Positions 18,002-26,741 of a stretch of 64,000 bases of DNA are shown here, one piece after another. A program made the translations under genes and the position numbers. Position 1 is the first letter of the stretch. Each line of letters opens with the position of its first letter. The notes under the pieces were generated by a model, which did not search any database, was not told where the DNA came from, and saw only the letters and a program-made list of their open reading frames with translations. The stretch covers positions 682,001 to 746,000 of the forward strand of contig NZ_JBHSGI010000002.1 of the NCBI RefSeq assembly GCF_042654245.1, in the 5' to 3' direction. The stretch comes from Seohaeicola_A nanhaiensis (GTDB lineage: Bacteria > Pseudomonadota > Alphaproteobacteria > Rhodobacterales > Rhodobacteraceae).

Positions 18002-18760
18002 ATGACACAAGATTCCGCTTTCCGTGCCGCCATCACCGAAGGGCTTTCCGGCCCGGCGCAGGCTTTGGTCCTGTGCGAACATGCCTCGGCCGAAATTCCG
18101 GAAGAATTCAAAAGCCTTGGCCTCCCCCCCGAAGCGAGACTGAGCCATGTCGCCTGGGATCCTGGCGCGCTGACACTTGCCCGCGATATGGCCGGCGCGC
18201 TTCACGCCCCGCTCGTCTTCGGCGGCGTGTCCCGCCTGCTCTACGATTGCAACCGCCCGCCCGAAGCGGCCGGCGCCATGCCCGAGAAAAGCGAAATCCA
18301 CGACATTCCAGGCAACCGCGCCCTGTCGGCCGCAGCGCGCGAAGACCGCGTCGCCCGGATCTACCGCCCCTTCTGCGCGGCGGTCGACCGCGCCATCGAG
18401 GCGGCGCGTCCCGCGGCCCTGATCACAGTCCATTCCTTTACCCCGATCTATTACGGCAAGCCGCGTGCCGTCGAGATCGGCGTGCTGCATGACACCGACA
18501 GCCGTCTGGCCGATGCGCTGCTGAACGAACTGTCCGGCTCCTCCTACCAGGTGGAGCGCAACCAGCCCTACGGACCGGCAGACGGCGTGACCCACTCGCT
18601 GAAACAACATGCGATGACGCGGGGACTGGCCAATGTCATGCTGGAAGTCCGCAACGATCTGCTGGCCGACCCCGACAAAGCCGCCGATATCGCCGCGCTC
18701 TTGTCTCGCGCCCTGATTGTCGCACTGGCGGAGATCGGCGCCGCGAAGGGCGCCGCGTGA
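18002..18760 (+). CDS. N-formylglutamate amidohydrolase-family hydrolase
   Basis: The 252-residue protein is of the N-formylglutamate deformylase fold. It has ALVLCEHASAEIPEEF near the N-terminus with the metal-ligand His, a VSRLLYDCNRP segment, and ALITVHSFTPIYYGKPRA with the second His. Members hydrolyse N-formylglutamate in histidine degradation, but relatives are used as other amidases. No hut genes are nearby. With a glutamine-synthetase-like ligase in the same operon, hydrolysis of a gamma-glutamyl amide is a reasonable alternative. Its stop overlaps the dctQ start. Confidence 0.82.
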   Translation: MTQDSAFRAAITEGLSGPAQALVLCEHASAEIPEEFKSLGLPPEARLSHVAWDPGALTLARDMAGALHAPLVFGGVSRLLYDCNRPPEAAGAMPEKSEIHDIPGNRALSAAAREDRVARIYRPFCAAVDRAIEAARPAALITVHSFTPIYYGKPRAVEIGVLHDTDSRLADALLNELSGSSYQVERNQPYGPADGVTHSLKQHAMTRGLANVMLEVRNDLLADPDKAADIAALLSRALIVALAEIGAAKGAA

Positions 18761-19371
18761 TGGAGCGGGGCCTGCGCGTCTTTGTCAGGCTGACCGACCG
18801 GTTCAACCGCCGCGTCGGCCGCATCATGATGTATGGCATCTTCGTGATGATGGGCATCCTGCTCTGGTCCTCGATTTCCAAGACCTTTTTCCTGCCCTCG
18901 CTCTGGACGCTGGAGATGGCGCAATTCGCGATGGTCGCCTATTACATCCTGGGGGGGCCCTATTCGATCCAGATGGGATCGAACGTGCGGATGGACCTGC
19001 TCTATGGCGACTGGTCGGAAAGCCGGAAGGCCTGGTTCGACGCCGTGACGGTCCTGTTCCTGATGTTCTACCTCGGCATCCTCCTGTGGGGCGGCATCGG
19101 GTCTACCGCCTATTCGCTGGGCCACTTCGGGACCGAACCCTTTGCCTTCTTCGGCAACCTGATCAAGGGCTTCGTTACCGGCGGCATCGACGGCGCCAAT
19201 GAGGTGCTGGGCCGACCCGAGCGCAGCCCGACCGCCTGGCGGCCCTACCTCTGGCCGATTAAGTGCATCATGGTTCTCGGCATCTTCCTCATGCTGCTTC
19301 AGTCGCTATCGGAGCTTGCCAAGGACATCCTGCGCATCCGGGGTGCCGACATTCCGCGTGAGGCGATCTGA
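18760..19371 (+). CDS. dctQ: TRAP transporter small permease (DctQ family)
   Basis: The 203-residue protein has four hydrophobic helices. The arrangement fits DctQ: RIMMYGIFVMMGILLWSS, then WTLEMAQFAMVAYYILGGP, with a conserved GSNVRMDLLYG loop. DctQ pairs with the large permease DctM to form the sodium-driven importer. ATG at 18760 gives a TGATG overlap with the previous gene; an in-frame GTG lies three bases earlier. It shares one base with dctM. Confidence 0.85.
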   Translation: MERGLRVFVRLTDRFNRRVGRIMMYGIFVMMGILLWSSISKTFFLPSLWTLEMAQFAMVAYYILGGPYSIQMGSNVRMDLLYGDWSESRKAWFDAVTVLFLMFYLGILLWGGIGSTAYSLGHFGTEPFAFFGNLIKGFVTGGIDGANEVLGRPERSPTAWRPYLWPIKCIMVLGIFLMLLQSLSELAKDILRIRGADIPREAI

Positions 19372-20696
19372 TGTCCTATGAACTGATCGCCATCCTGATG
19401 TTCTCGACCATGATGCTGATGCTCATGACCGGGCAGCGAGTGTTCGGTGCCATCGGCTTTGTCGCGGTCATCGCGGCGCTGCTGCTCTGGGGCGACCGCG
19501 GCGGATATGATCTGGGCTTCTCTGCGGCGATGAAGCTGATGAAGTGGTATCCGTTGCTGACCCTGCCGATGTTCATCTTCATGGGCTACGTGCTGAGCGA
19601 ATCCAAGATCGCTGACGACCTCTACAAGATGTTCCACGTCTGGATGGGCGGCGTGCACGGCGGGCTGGCCATCGGCACCATCGGCCTGATGGTACTGATT
19701 TCCGCGATGAACGGCCTGTCGGTCGCCGGGATGGCCATCGGGGCAACCATCGCCCTGCCGGAACTGCTCAAACGCGGATACGACAAACGGATGGTCACGG
19801 GGGTGATCCAGGCCGGCTCGTCTCTGGGAATCCTCGTGCCGCCCTCCGTCGTGCTGGTACTTTACGCGATGATCGCGCGCCAGCCGGTCGGCCAGCTGTG
19901 GCTTGCCGGCGTCGTTCCGGGCCTGATGATGGCGGCGATGTTCATCATCTACATCTGGGCGCGCTGCAGACTGAACCCGGAGCTCGGGCCGGTTCTGCCG
20001 CCGGAAGAGCGCAACATCCCCCTGTCGGAAAAGCTGGCCCTGCTGCGCGCCGGCGTCCTGCCGCTTGTGATCTTCGCCGCGATGATGATCCCCTTCGTCA
20101 ACGGCTGGACCTCACTGGTCGAAAGCTCGGCTATCGGCGCGCTGGCGGCCTTTCTCGCGGCGGTGCTCAAGGGCCGCATGACCCGCGAGGTGTTCGAGGT
20201 CTCGGTCCGCTCGACCCTCGGGATCTCCTGCATGTTCATGTGGATCATCCTGGCCGCCCTCGCCTTCGGCGCCGTCTTCGACGGGCTGGGCGCGGTCAAG
20301 GCGATCGAGAATCTGTTCACCGAAAAGATGCATCTCAGCCCCTGGATGATCCTCATTCTGATGCAGCTGAGCTTCATCGTGATGGGGACGTTCCTGGACG
20401 ATACCGCCATGCTGGTGATTGTCGCGCCGCTCTACGTCCCGCTGGTGCAGGCGCTGGGGTTCGACCTGATCTGGTATGGCATCCTCTACACCATCACGAC
20501 CCAGATCGCCTACATGACCCCGCCGTTCGGCTATAACCTGTTCCTGATGCGCGCCATGGCCCCGCCCGAGATCGGCCTGCGCGACATCTATGCCTCGATC
20601 ACGCCCTTCGTCGCCGTGATGGTGGTGGCGCTGGTCGTTGTCATGATCTTCCCCGAGATCGCGCTCTGGCTGCCCGATCTGGTCTACAACAAGTGA
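19371..20696 (+). CDS. dctM: TRAP transporter large permease (DctM family)
   Basis: This 441-residue polytopic membrane protein carries TRAP-DctM motifs, including GGVHGGLAIGTIGLMVLISAMNG, VTGVIQAGSSLGILVPPS and TTQIAYMTPPFGYNLFLM. It is the solute-translocating subunit, driven by the sodium gradient. It follows dctQ without a gap. The stop is followed by a short hairpin before the binding-protein gene. Confidence 0.92.
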   Translation: MSYELIAILMFSTMMLMLMTGQRVFGAIGFVAVIAALLLWGDRGGYDLGFSAAMKLMKWYPLLTLPMFIFMGYVLSESKIADDLYKMFHVWMGGVHGGLAIGTIGLMVLISAMNGLSVAGMAIGATIALPELLKRGYDKRMVTGVIQAGSSLGILVPPSVVLVLYAMIARQPVGQLWLAGVVPGLMMAAMFIIYIWARCRLNPELGPVLPPEERNIPLSEKLALLRAGVLPLVIFAAMMIPFVNGWTSLVESSAIGALAAFLAAVLKGRMTREVFEVSVRSTLGISCMFMWIILAALAFGAVFDGLGAVKAIENLFTEKMHLSPWMILILMQLSFIVMGTFLDDTAMLVIVAPLYVPLVQALGFDLIWYGILYTITTQIAYMTPPFGYNLFLMRAMAPPEIGLRDIYASITPFVAVMVVALVVVMIFPEIALWLPDLVYNK

Positions 20697-20707
20697 ATCA
20701 CCAAGAA

Positions 20708-20721
20708 CCCCGATGACGGGG
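20708..20721 (+). promoter_or_regulatory. Intercistronic hairpin between dctM and dctP
   Basis: CCCCG at 20708-20712 pairs with CGGGG at 20717-20721 around an ATGA loop. There is no T-run, so it is not a clear terminator. It may stabilise the downstream binding-protein mRNA, which usually needs higher levels than the permeases. Confidence 0.4.
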
Positions 20722-20747
20722 CACCCATAACCACAAGGAGAGAGACA

Positions 20748-21776
20748 ATGACCACAAGACGCAAGTTCATCGCCGGGGCGGCCGTCGCCCCCGCCGCGCT
20801 GGCCACGCCGGCCATTGCCCAATCGACCATCAAGTGGCGGATGCAGACCTATGCCGGGCCGGCGCTGGCCGAACATGTGGTGAAGCCGGCCATCGACACC
20901 TTCAACAAGATCGCCGGCGACCGGATGCAGATCGAGCTGTTCTTCGCCGACCAGCTGGTGCCCACGGGCGAGCTGTTCCAGGCGATGCAGCGCGGCACCA
21001 TCGACGCGGTGCAGTCCGATGACGACTCGATGGCTTCTCCCACCGAAGTCACCGTGTTCGGCGGCTACTTCCCCTTCGGCTCGCGCTATTCGCTCGACGT
21101 GCCGGTGCTGTTCAACCAGTACGGTCTCGACAAGATCTGGAAGGAAGAATACGCCAAGGTCGGTGTGCAGCACATCTCGGCCGGCTCCTGGGACCCCTGC
21201 CACTTTGCCACCAAGGATCCGATCAACTCGCTGAAGGATCTGGAAGGCAAGCGGGTCTTCACCTTCCCGACCGCCGGCCGCTTCCTCAGCCAGTTCGGCG
21301 TGGTTCCGGTGACGCTGCCGTGGGAAGACATCGAAGTCGCGGTGCAGACCGGCGAGCTGGACGGCATCGCCTGGTCCGGCATCACCGAGGACTATACCGT
21401 CGGCTGGGCGGACGTGACCAACTACTTCCTCACCAACAACATTTCCGGCGCCTGGATCGGCCATTTCTTCGCCAACCAAGGCCGCTGGGACGAGCTGCCA
21501 GAAGACCTCAAGGAGTTGCTGAAGGTCTGCATGGAACAGTCGCACTACTACCGCCAGTGGTGGTATTGGGGCGGCGAAGCCAGCCTGCGAGTGAATGGCG
21601 ACAAGCTGAAGCTGACCACGATCCCCGACGCCGAATGGCAGACGGTGGAAGACGCGGCCGTCAAGTTCTGGGACGAGATCGCCGCCGAAAGCGAGACCAA
21701 GGCCAAGATCGTCGAGATCTTCCGGAAGTACAATTCCGACATGAACAAGGCCGGTCGACCCTACCGCTATACCTGA
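20748..21776 (+). CDS. dctP: TRAP transporter substrate-binding protein (DctP family)
   Basis: The 342-residue periplasmic protein has a twin-arginine-like signal (TTRRKFIAGAAVAPAAL...AIAQ). The mature domain shows DctP features: FADQLVPTGELFQAMQRGTI near residue 70 and KRVFTFPTAGRFLSQFG near 170, where an Arg usually contacts a substrate carboxylate. GGYFPFGSRYS and the WSGITEDYTVGW stretch recall the 2-oxoacid-binding subgroup. The ligand is unknown. A strong AAGGAG site precedes the ATG. Hairpins lie on both sides of the gene. Confidence 0.88.
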   Translation: MTTRRKFIAGAAVAPAALATPAIAQSTIKWRMQTYAGPALAEHVVKPAIDTFNKIAGDRMQIELFFADQLVPTGELFQAMQRGTIDAVQSDDDSMASPTEVTVFGGYFPFGSRYSLDVPVLFNQYGLDKIWKEEYAKVGVQHISAGSWDPCHFATKDPINSLKDLEGKRVFTFPTAGRFLSQFGVVPVTLPWEDIEVAVQTGELDGIAWSGITEDYTVGWADVTNYFLTNNISGAWIGHFFANQGRWDELPEDLKELLKVCMEQSHYYRQWWYWGGEASLRVNGDKLKLTTIPDAEWQTVEDAAVKFWDEIAAESETKAKIVEIFRKYNSDMNKAGRPYRYT

Positions 21777-21801
21777 CCGCGGTTCCAATGACTGTAACCG
21801 G

Positions 21802-21822
21802 GCCCCGAAGCATCTTCGGGGC
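21802..21822 (+). promoter_or_regulatory. Strong intercistronic hairpin after dctP
   Basis: GCCCCGAAG (21802-21810) is a perfect complement of CTTCGGGGC (21814-21822) with a CAT loop. No T-run follows. The position, 25 bases after the dctP stop, fits an mRNA-stabilising or partial attenuating hairpin that sets the ratio of binding protein to the enzymes downstream. Confidence 0.5.
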
Positions 21823-21845
21823 TCGACTGATCCAAGGAGACGACG

Positions 21846-23210
21846 ATGCCCGGCAACATGACCTTCGACACCCTCAAGGCCGAAGTGGCGGCGGGCCGCA
21901 TTGATACCGTTCTGGCCTGCATGGTGGACATGCAGGGCCGCCTGATGGGCAAGCGCTTCACCGCCTCTCACTTCGTGGAGAGCGCCTGGGAAGAGACGCA
22001 TTGCTGCAACTACCTGCTGGCGACCGATCTAGAGATGGACACGCCCGACGGATATGCCTCGACCTCCTGGGCCGCCGGCTATGGCGATTATGCTCTCCGA
22101 CCGGATCTGGCGACCCTGCGCCTGGTGCCCTGGCTCGAAGGCACCGCGATGGTGTTGTGCGACGTCGTCGATCACCACTCGCACGAGGATATCCCCCATT
22201 CCCCCCGCGCCATCCTGAAACGCCAGATCGCCCGCGCCGAAAAGCTGGGACTGACGGCGATGATGGCGACCGAGCTTGAGTTCTTCCTGTTCAAGGGCAG
22301 CTACGACCAGCTGCGCGAGGAAGGCTATCGCAACCTCAAGCCCTTCGTGCCCTATAACCTCGACTACAACATCCTGGGCTCGACCAAGGACGAAAGCATC
22401 ATGCGCCCGATCCGCAACCATCTGGTTGCCGCCGGCGTGCCGGTCGAGAACTCCAAGGGGGAAGCCGAAGCCGGACAGGAAGAGCTGAACATCCGCTATG
22501 CAGAGGCGCTCGATTGCGCCGACAACCATTCGATCGCCAAGCAGGCCATCAAGGAAATCGCCTGGCAGCACGGCGCCTCGGCGACCTTCCTGCCGAAGTG
22601 GCACCGCAGCCGCGTCGGCAGCGCGGCGCATATTCACCTTTCGCTGTGGAAAGACGGCGCGCCGCTGTTCTTCGACAAATCCGACAAGCACAGCATGTCG
22701 ACCGAGATGAAATCCTTCTGCGCCGGCATGATCGCCTATGCCAATGACGTGACGGCCTTCATGGCGCCCTATGTGAACAGCTACAAACGCTTCATGCGCG
22801 GCACCTTCGCCCCGACCCGCATCGCCTGGTCGGTCGACAACCGCACCGCGGGCTTCAGGCTGTGCGGCGAAGGCACCAAGGCGGTGCGGATGGAATGCCG
22901 CATTCCCGGCTCGGACATGAACCCCTATCTGGCGCAGGCGGCCCTGCTGGCAGCTGGACTGAAGGGGATGGAGGACAATCTGGAACTTGGCGTGCCGGTC
23001 ACGGGCGAGGTCTATACCGACGGCAAACTGCCCGATATCCCCCGTACGCTGGAAGCCGCAACCGAGGCGCTGCGCGGCTCGACCATGCTGCGCGAGGCGA
23101 TGGGAGACGGTGTTGTCGATCATTACGTTCGCGCCGCCGAGGTCGAGGTCGAAGCCTTCGCCAATACAGTCACCGACTGGGAAATCGCACGCGGGTTCGA
23201 AAAGGCATGA
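21846..23210 (+). CDS. Glutamine-synthetase-family ligase, gamma-glutamylamine synthetase-like
   Basis: The 454-residue protein shows the GS catalytic fold: MATELEFFLF (metal-binding Glu), KWHRSRVGSAAHIHLSLW with the ATP/glutamate-site His, RFMRGTFAPTRIAWSVDNRT and RMECRIPGSDMNPYLAQAA. It lacks the N-terminal and adenylation-site features of ordinary GlnA. It resembles the PuuA/GlnT/GlnA4 group, which joins glutamate to amines rather than ammonia. The neighbouring alcohol and aldehyde dehydrogenases and an amidohydrolase support a role in gamma-glutamylated amine degradation. The exact amine is not known. An AAGGAG site precedes the ATG. Confidence 0.8.
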   Translation: MPGNMTFDTLKAEVAAGRIDTVLACMVDMQGRLMGKRFTASHFVESAWEETHCCNYLLATDLEMDTPDGYASTSWAAGYGDYALRPDLATLRLVPWLEGTAMVLCDVVDHHSHEDIPHSPRAILKRQIARAEKLGLTAMMATELEFFLFKGSYDQLREEGYRNLKPFVPYNLDYNILGSTKDESIMRPIRNHLVAAGVPVENSKGEAEAGQEELNIRYAEALDCADNHSIAKQAIKEIAWQHGASATFLPKWHRSRVGSAAHIHLSLWKDGAPLFFDKSDKHSMSTEMKSFCAGMIAYANDVTAFMAPYVNSYKRFMRGTFAPTRIAWSVDNRTAGFRLCGEGTKAVRMECRIPGSDMNPYLAQAALLAAGLKGMEDNLELGVPVTGEVYTDGKLPDIPRTLEAATEALRGSTMLREAMGDGVVDHYVRAAEVEVEAFANTVTDWEIARGFEKA

Positions 23211-23319
23211 CAACCTGCCGCGGGGTCCGGAAGGCTTTCCCTCCGGGCACCGCAGAGTCGAGCTCCCGTCTTTTGCAAGCGCCCGCTGAACGTCTCGGCG
23301 GGCCGATTCAGGAAAGACC

Positions 23320-24702
23320 ATGACCACAACATTGAAATGCATCTCGCCCATCGACGGCTCGGTCTATGCCGAACGTCCCGTGCTGAGTCTTGCCGAAGCC
23401 GAAGCCGCCGTCGCGCGCGCCCGCGTCGCACAGGCCGAATGGGCCGCCCGCCCCCTGGCCGAACGTGTCGCCCTGGTCGAGGCCGGCTGCGCCCGCCTGA
23501 CCGCCATGCAGGACGAGGTCGTGCCCGAACTCGCCCATCAGATGGGCCGCCCGGTCCACTATGGTGGCGAATTCCGCGGCATGAACGAACGGGCCTCCTA
23601 CATGGCCTCCATCGCCGCCGAGGCCCTCGCCCCCATCGAAATCGAGGACAGCGCCACCTTCCGCCGCCTCATCAAGCGCGAACCCCACGGGCTGGTGTTG
23701 ATCATCGCGCCCTGGAACTACCCCTACATGACCGCCATCAACGGCGTCGCCCCGGCCCTGATGGCCGGAAACGCGGTGCTGCTGAAACACGCGACCCAGA
23801 CCCTTCTGGTGGGCGAGCGCATGGCCCGCGCCTTCCACGAGGCTGGAGTGCCCGCGGATGTGTTCCAGAATGTCTTCCTCGACCACGATACCACGGCGAA
23901 ACTGATCGCTGCCAAGAGCTTCGGCTTCGTCAATTTCACCGGGTCGGTCGGCGCCGGTCAGGCCATCGAACGTGCGGCGGCGGGCACCTTCACCGGCCTC
24001 GGGCTGGAACTCGGCGGCAAGGATCCGGGCTACGTCATGGAGGATGCCGACCTCGACGCAGCCGCCGAGACCCTGATCGACGGCGCGATGTTCAACTCGG
24101 GCCAGTGCTGTTGCGGGATCGAACGCATCTACGTCCACGAAAGCCTGTTCGACGCTTTCGTTGAAAAGGCCGTGGCCATCGTCAAGGCCTACAAGCTCGG
24201 CAACCCGCTGGACCCGGACACCACGCTGGGGCCCATGGCGCACCGCCGCTTTGCCGATCTGGTGCGTGAGCAGATCGCCGAGGCTGTGGCCGAGGGCGCC
24301 ACCGCCCATATCGAGACTTTCGCCGAGGACGACGGCGGAACCTACCTGACGCCGCAGATCCTGACCGGCGTCAACCACGACATGCGCGTGATGCGGGAGG
24401 AGAGCTTCGGCCCCGTGGTCGGCATCATGCCCGTGTCTGACGACGAACACGCGCTGCACCTGATGAACGACAGCGACTATGGCCTGACCGCCTCGCTCTG
24501 GACGCAGGACACGGCGCGCGCCGAGGCGCTTGGCGGGCGGATCGAGACCGGCACCGTCTTCATGAACCGCGCCGACTACCTCGACCCGGCGCTCTGCTGG
24601 ACCGGCTGCAAGAACACCGGCAAGGGCGGCTCGCTGTCCGAGATCGGCTTCCACAACCTGACCCGTCCGAAATCCTACCATCTCAAGAAGGTGACGAAAT
24701 GA
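23320..24702 (+). CDS. NAD(P)-dependent aldehyde dehydrogenase
   Basis: The 460-residue ALDH has the Rossmann/NAD motif APWNYPYM near residue 130, VNFTGSVGAGQAIE near 206, the general-base Glu in LELGGKDPG near 230 and the catalytic Cys in SGQCCCGIERIY near 265. Three successive cysteines are unusual but occur in this family. It probably oxidises the aldehyde formed by the next-encoded alcohol dehydrogenase. A 109-base gap with no clear promoter separates it from the ligase. Its stop overlaps the start of the alcohol dehydrogenase (ATGA). Confidence 0.88.
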   Translation: MTTTLKCISPIDGSVYAERPVLSLAEAEAAVARARVAQAEWAARPLAERVALVEAGCARLTAMQDEVVPELAHQMGRPVHYGGEFRGMNERASYMASIAAEALAPIEIEDSATFRRLIKREPHGLVLIIAPWNYPYMTAINGVAPALMAGNAVLLKHATQTLLVGERMARAFHEAGVPADVFQNVFLDHDTTAKLIAAKSFGFVNFTGSVGAGQAIERAAAGTFTGLGLELGGKDPGYVMEDADLDAAAETLIDGAMFNSGQCCCGIERIYVHESLFDAFVEKAVAIVKAYKLGNPLDPDTTLGPMAHRRFADLVREQIAEAVAEGATAHIETFAEDDGGTYLTPQILTGVNHDMRVMREESFGPVVGIMPVSDDEHALHLMNDSDYGLTASLWTQDTARAEALGGRIETGTVFMNRADYLDPALCWTGCKNTGKGGSLSEIGFHNLTRPKSYHLKKVTK

Positions 24703-25844
24703 CCTTGACCGGCAACTGGTCCTACCCCACCGCGATCAAATTCGGCGCCGGCCGCATACAGGAACTGCCTGCCGCCTGCGCCCAGGCGGGCATCAAGCGG
24801 CCGCTTCTCGTGACCGACAAGGGCCTCGCCAACCTGCCGATCACGCAGGCGACCCTCGACATCCTCGACTCGGCCGGGCTGGGCCGCGCGATGTTCTCCG
24901 ACGTCGATCCGAACCCGAACGAGAAGAACCTCGAGGCCGGCCTGAAGGTCTACAGGGCCGGCGGCCATGACGGCGTGGTCGCCTTCGGCGGCGGCTCGGG
25001 TCTCGACCTCGGCAAGATGGTCGCCTTCATGTCCGGCCAGACCCGCCCCGTCTGGGATTTCGAGGATATCGGCGACTGGTACACCCGCGCCGACCCGGCT
25101 GGAATCGCCCCCATCGTTGCGGTGCCGACGACCGCCGGAACCGGCTCCGAAGTCGGCCGAGCCAGCGTCATCACCAACTCCGAAACCCATGTGAAGAAGA
25201 TCATCTTCCACCCCAAGGTGCTGCCCAGCGTCGTGATCTGCGACCCCGAGCTGACCGTGGGGATGCCCAAGATGATCACCGCCGGCACCGGCATGGACGC
25301 CTTCGCCCATTGCCTCGAAGCCTATTGCTCGCCCTTCTACCATCCGATGAGCCAGGGCATCGCCCTCGAGGGGCTGCGGCTGGTCAATGAATACCTGCCG
25401 CGCGCCTATGCCGACGGCACTGACCTCAAGGCGCGCGCCAACATGATGAGCGCGGCGGCGATGGGCGCGGTGGCCTTCCAGAAGGGCCTCGGCGCGATCC
25501 ACGCGCTGAGCCATCCCGTCGGCGCCGTCTACAACACCCACCATGGCACCACGAATGCAGTCGTGATGAACGCTGTGCTCGACTTCAACCGCCCCGCCAT
25601 CGAAGAGCGGCTCGACCGCGCCGCGGCCTATCTCGGGATCAAGGGCGGCTACACCGGCTTCTGCGACCGCGTGTGGGAGCTGCGCGCGACCCTCGCCATC
25701 CCGGCGAAGTTGAGCGAGATGGGCGTCGGCAACAACCGCATCGACGAGCTGACCGCGATGGCGCTTGAGGATCCGAGCGTCGGCGGCAACCCGGTGCCGA
25801 TGACCACCGAGAACACCCGTGCCCTGTTCGAGGCCGTGATCTAG
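24699..25844 (+). CDS. Iron-containing alcohol dehydrogenase
   Basis: The 381-residue group III alcohol dehydrogenase has the nucleotide-binding FGGGSGLDLGKM near residue 100. The two iron-binding signatures are GTGMDAFAHCLEAYCSPFY near 200 and GAIHALSHPVGAVYNTHHG near 265, with the conserved His ligands. It is translationally coupled to the aldehyde dehydrogenase, so the pair most likely converts a primary alcohol group to an acid. It is the last gene of the RpiR-linked operon. Confidence 0.88.
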   Translation: MTLTGNWSYPTAIKFGAGRIQELPAACAQAGIKRPLLVTDKGLANLPITQATLDILDSAGLGRAMFSDVDPNPNEKNLEAGLKVYRAGGHDGVVAFGGGSGLDLGKMVAFMSGQTRPVWDFEDIGDWYTRADPAGIAPIVAVPTTAGTGSEVGRASVITNSETHVKKIIFHPKVLPSVVICDPELTVGMPKMITAGTGMDAFAHCLEAYCSPFYHPMSQGIALEGLRLVNEYLPRAYADGTDLKARANMMSAAAMGAVAFQKGLGAIHALSHPVGAVYNTHHGTTNAVVMNAVLDFNRPAIEERLDRAAAYLGIKGGYTGFCDRVWELRATLAIPAKLSEMGVGNNRIDELTAMALEDPSVGGNPVPMTTENTRALFEAVI

Positions 25845-25885
25845 GCATACCCCGCAGGGCGCCGGCAAACCGCGCCCTGCCGCTT

Positions 25886-25932
25886 CCTCTTGCCGAAAAT
25901 ATCCCGGGGGTGCGGGGGCAGAGCCCCCGCCC
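25886..25932 (+). repeat. Dispersed GC-rich intergenic element, copy 1
   Basis: The stretch contains AAAATATCCCGGGGGTGCGG followed by the palindromic core GGGGGCAGAGCCCCC. A related sequence with the same core lies at 39166-39217, and a degenerate inverted one near 59391-59416. It sits after the last gene of the alcohol/aldehyde dehydrogenase operon. The hairpin may stop or stabilise transcripts. Confidence 0.5.
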
Positions 25933-26023
25933 GGTCGGATCGCGCCAGCGATCCGATCCCGCCAACGGCCTTGCCAACGCCGCCGGCTTTCCCCAATCTT
26001 CCGACGACCTAGGGGAGAGGCGC

Positions 26024-26644
26024 ATGATACTGGTCCACCACCTGAACAATTCGCGGTCGCAGCGCATCCTGTGGCTGCTGGAAGAACTCGAACTGACCTA
26101 TGACCTGCGCCGCTACGAACGCGACGCCGTCACCAACCTGGCCCCGCCCGAACTGGCCGCGGTGCATCCGCTGGGCAAGTCGCCGGTGATCGAATTGGAC
26201 GGGCGCCGCATCGCCGAGAGCGGGGCCATCGTCGAGGTGCTGTGCCAGAAGCACGGCCGCCACCTGCTGCCCCGCAGCGGCAGCGATGATTCCATCACCC
26301 ACACCGAATTGATGCATTTCGCCGAAGGCTCGGCGATGGTGCCGATCCTGCTCGGCCTCTACACCGGCCGCCTCGGCAGCGCCGCCGCGCCGCTGCATCC
26401 GCGCATCGAACAGCAGCTGGCCAGCCATTTCGAATTCATGGAACAGATGTTGCGCCCCTCGGGCCATTTCGTGCTGGACGATCTCTCGGCGGTCGACGTG
26501 ATGATGAGCTTCCCAGCCGAGATCGCCATCAAGCAGGGGCGCGGTGCGCTTTTGCCCAAGCTGGCCGCCTTTGTCGAAGCGATGCACGCGCGTCCCGCCT
26601 GGCAGCGGGCGCTGGAACGGGGCGGAGCCTATCACTTGGCCTGA
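26024..26644 (+). CDS. Glutathione S-transferase
   Basis: The 206-residue protein has a thioredoxin-fold N-terminal domain (NNSRSQRILWLLEELEL with the glutathione-activating Ser region, then HPLGKSPVIELDGRRIAES with the cis-Pro and the Glu-Ser that bind the glutathione gamma-glutamyl group) and an all-helical C-terminal domain. The ATG at 26024 follows a GGGGAGAGG site. The substrate is unknown. It stands between the amine-type operon and the acyl-CoA ligase pair, with 179 and 97 bases of gap. Confidence 0.85.
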   Translation: MILVHHLNNSRSQRILWLLEELELTYDLRRYERDAVTNLAPPELAAVHPLGKSPVIELDGRRIAESGAIVEVLCQKHGRHLLPRSGSDDSITHTELMHFAEGSAMVPILLGLYTGRLGSAAAPLHPRIEQQLASHFEFMEQMLRPSGHFVLDDLSAVDVMMSFPAEIAIKQGRGALLPKLAAFVEAMHARPAWQRALERGGAYHLA

Positions 26645-26741
26645 CCCACATTGGCCGGCGCACCACGACAATCCGCCGGCCCGGCCATGACTTGACCTTG
26701 CGTTCCGGGCACAGGCGCCTAATCTCCGCAAACGTGGAAAT

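Noticed and set aside
20112..22001. Open frame of 629 codons on the minus strand opposite dctM-dctP
   Set aside because: The plus-strand TRAP genes are clear; the antisense product lacks any recognisable domain.
25845..26023. Possible short gene before the GST start
   Set aside because: The open frame upstream of 26024 passes through the GC-rich repeat and has no binding site; the GST fold begins at ATG 26024.
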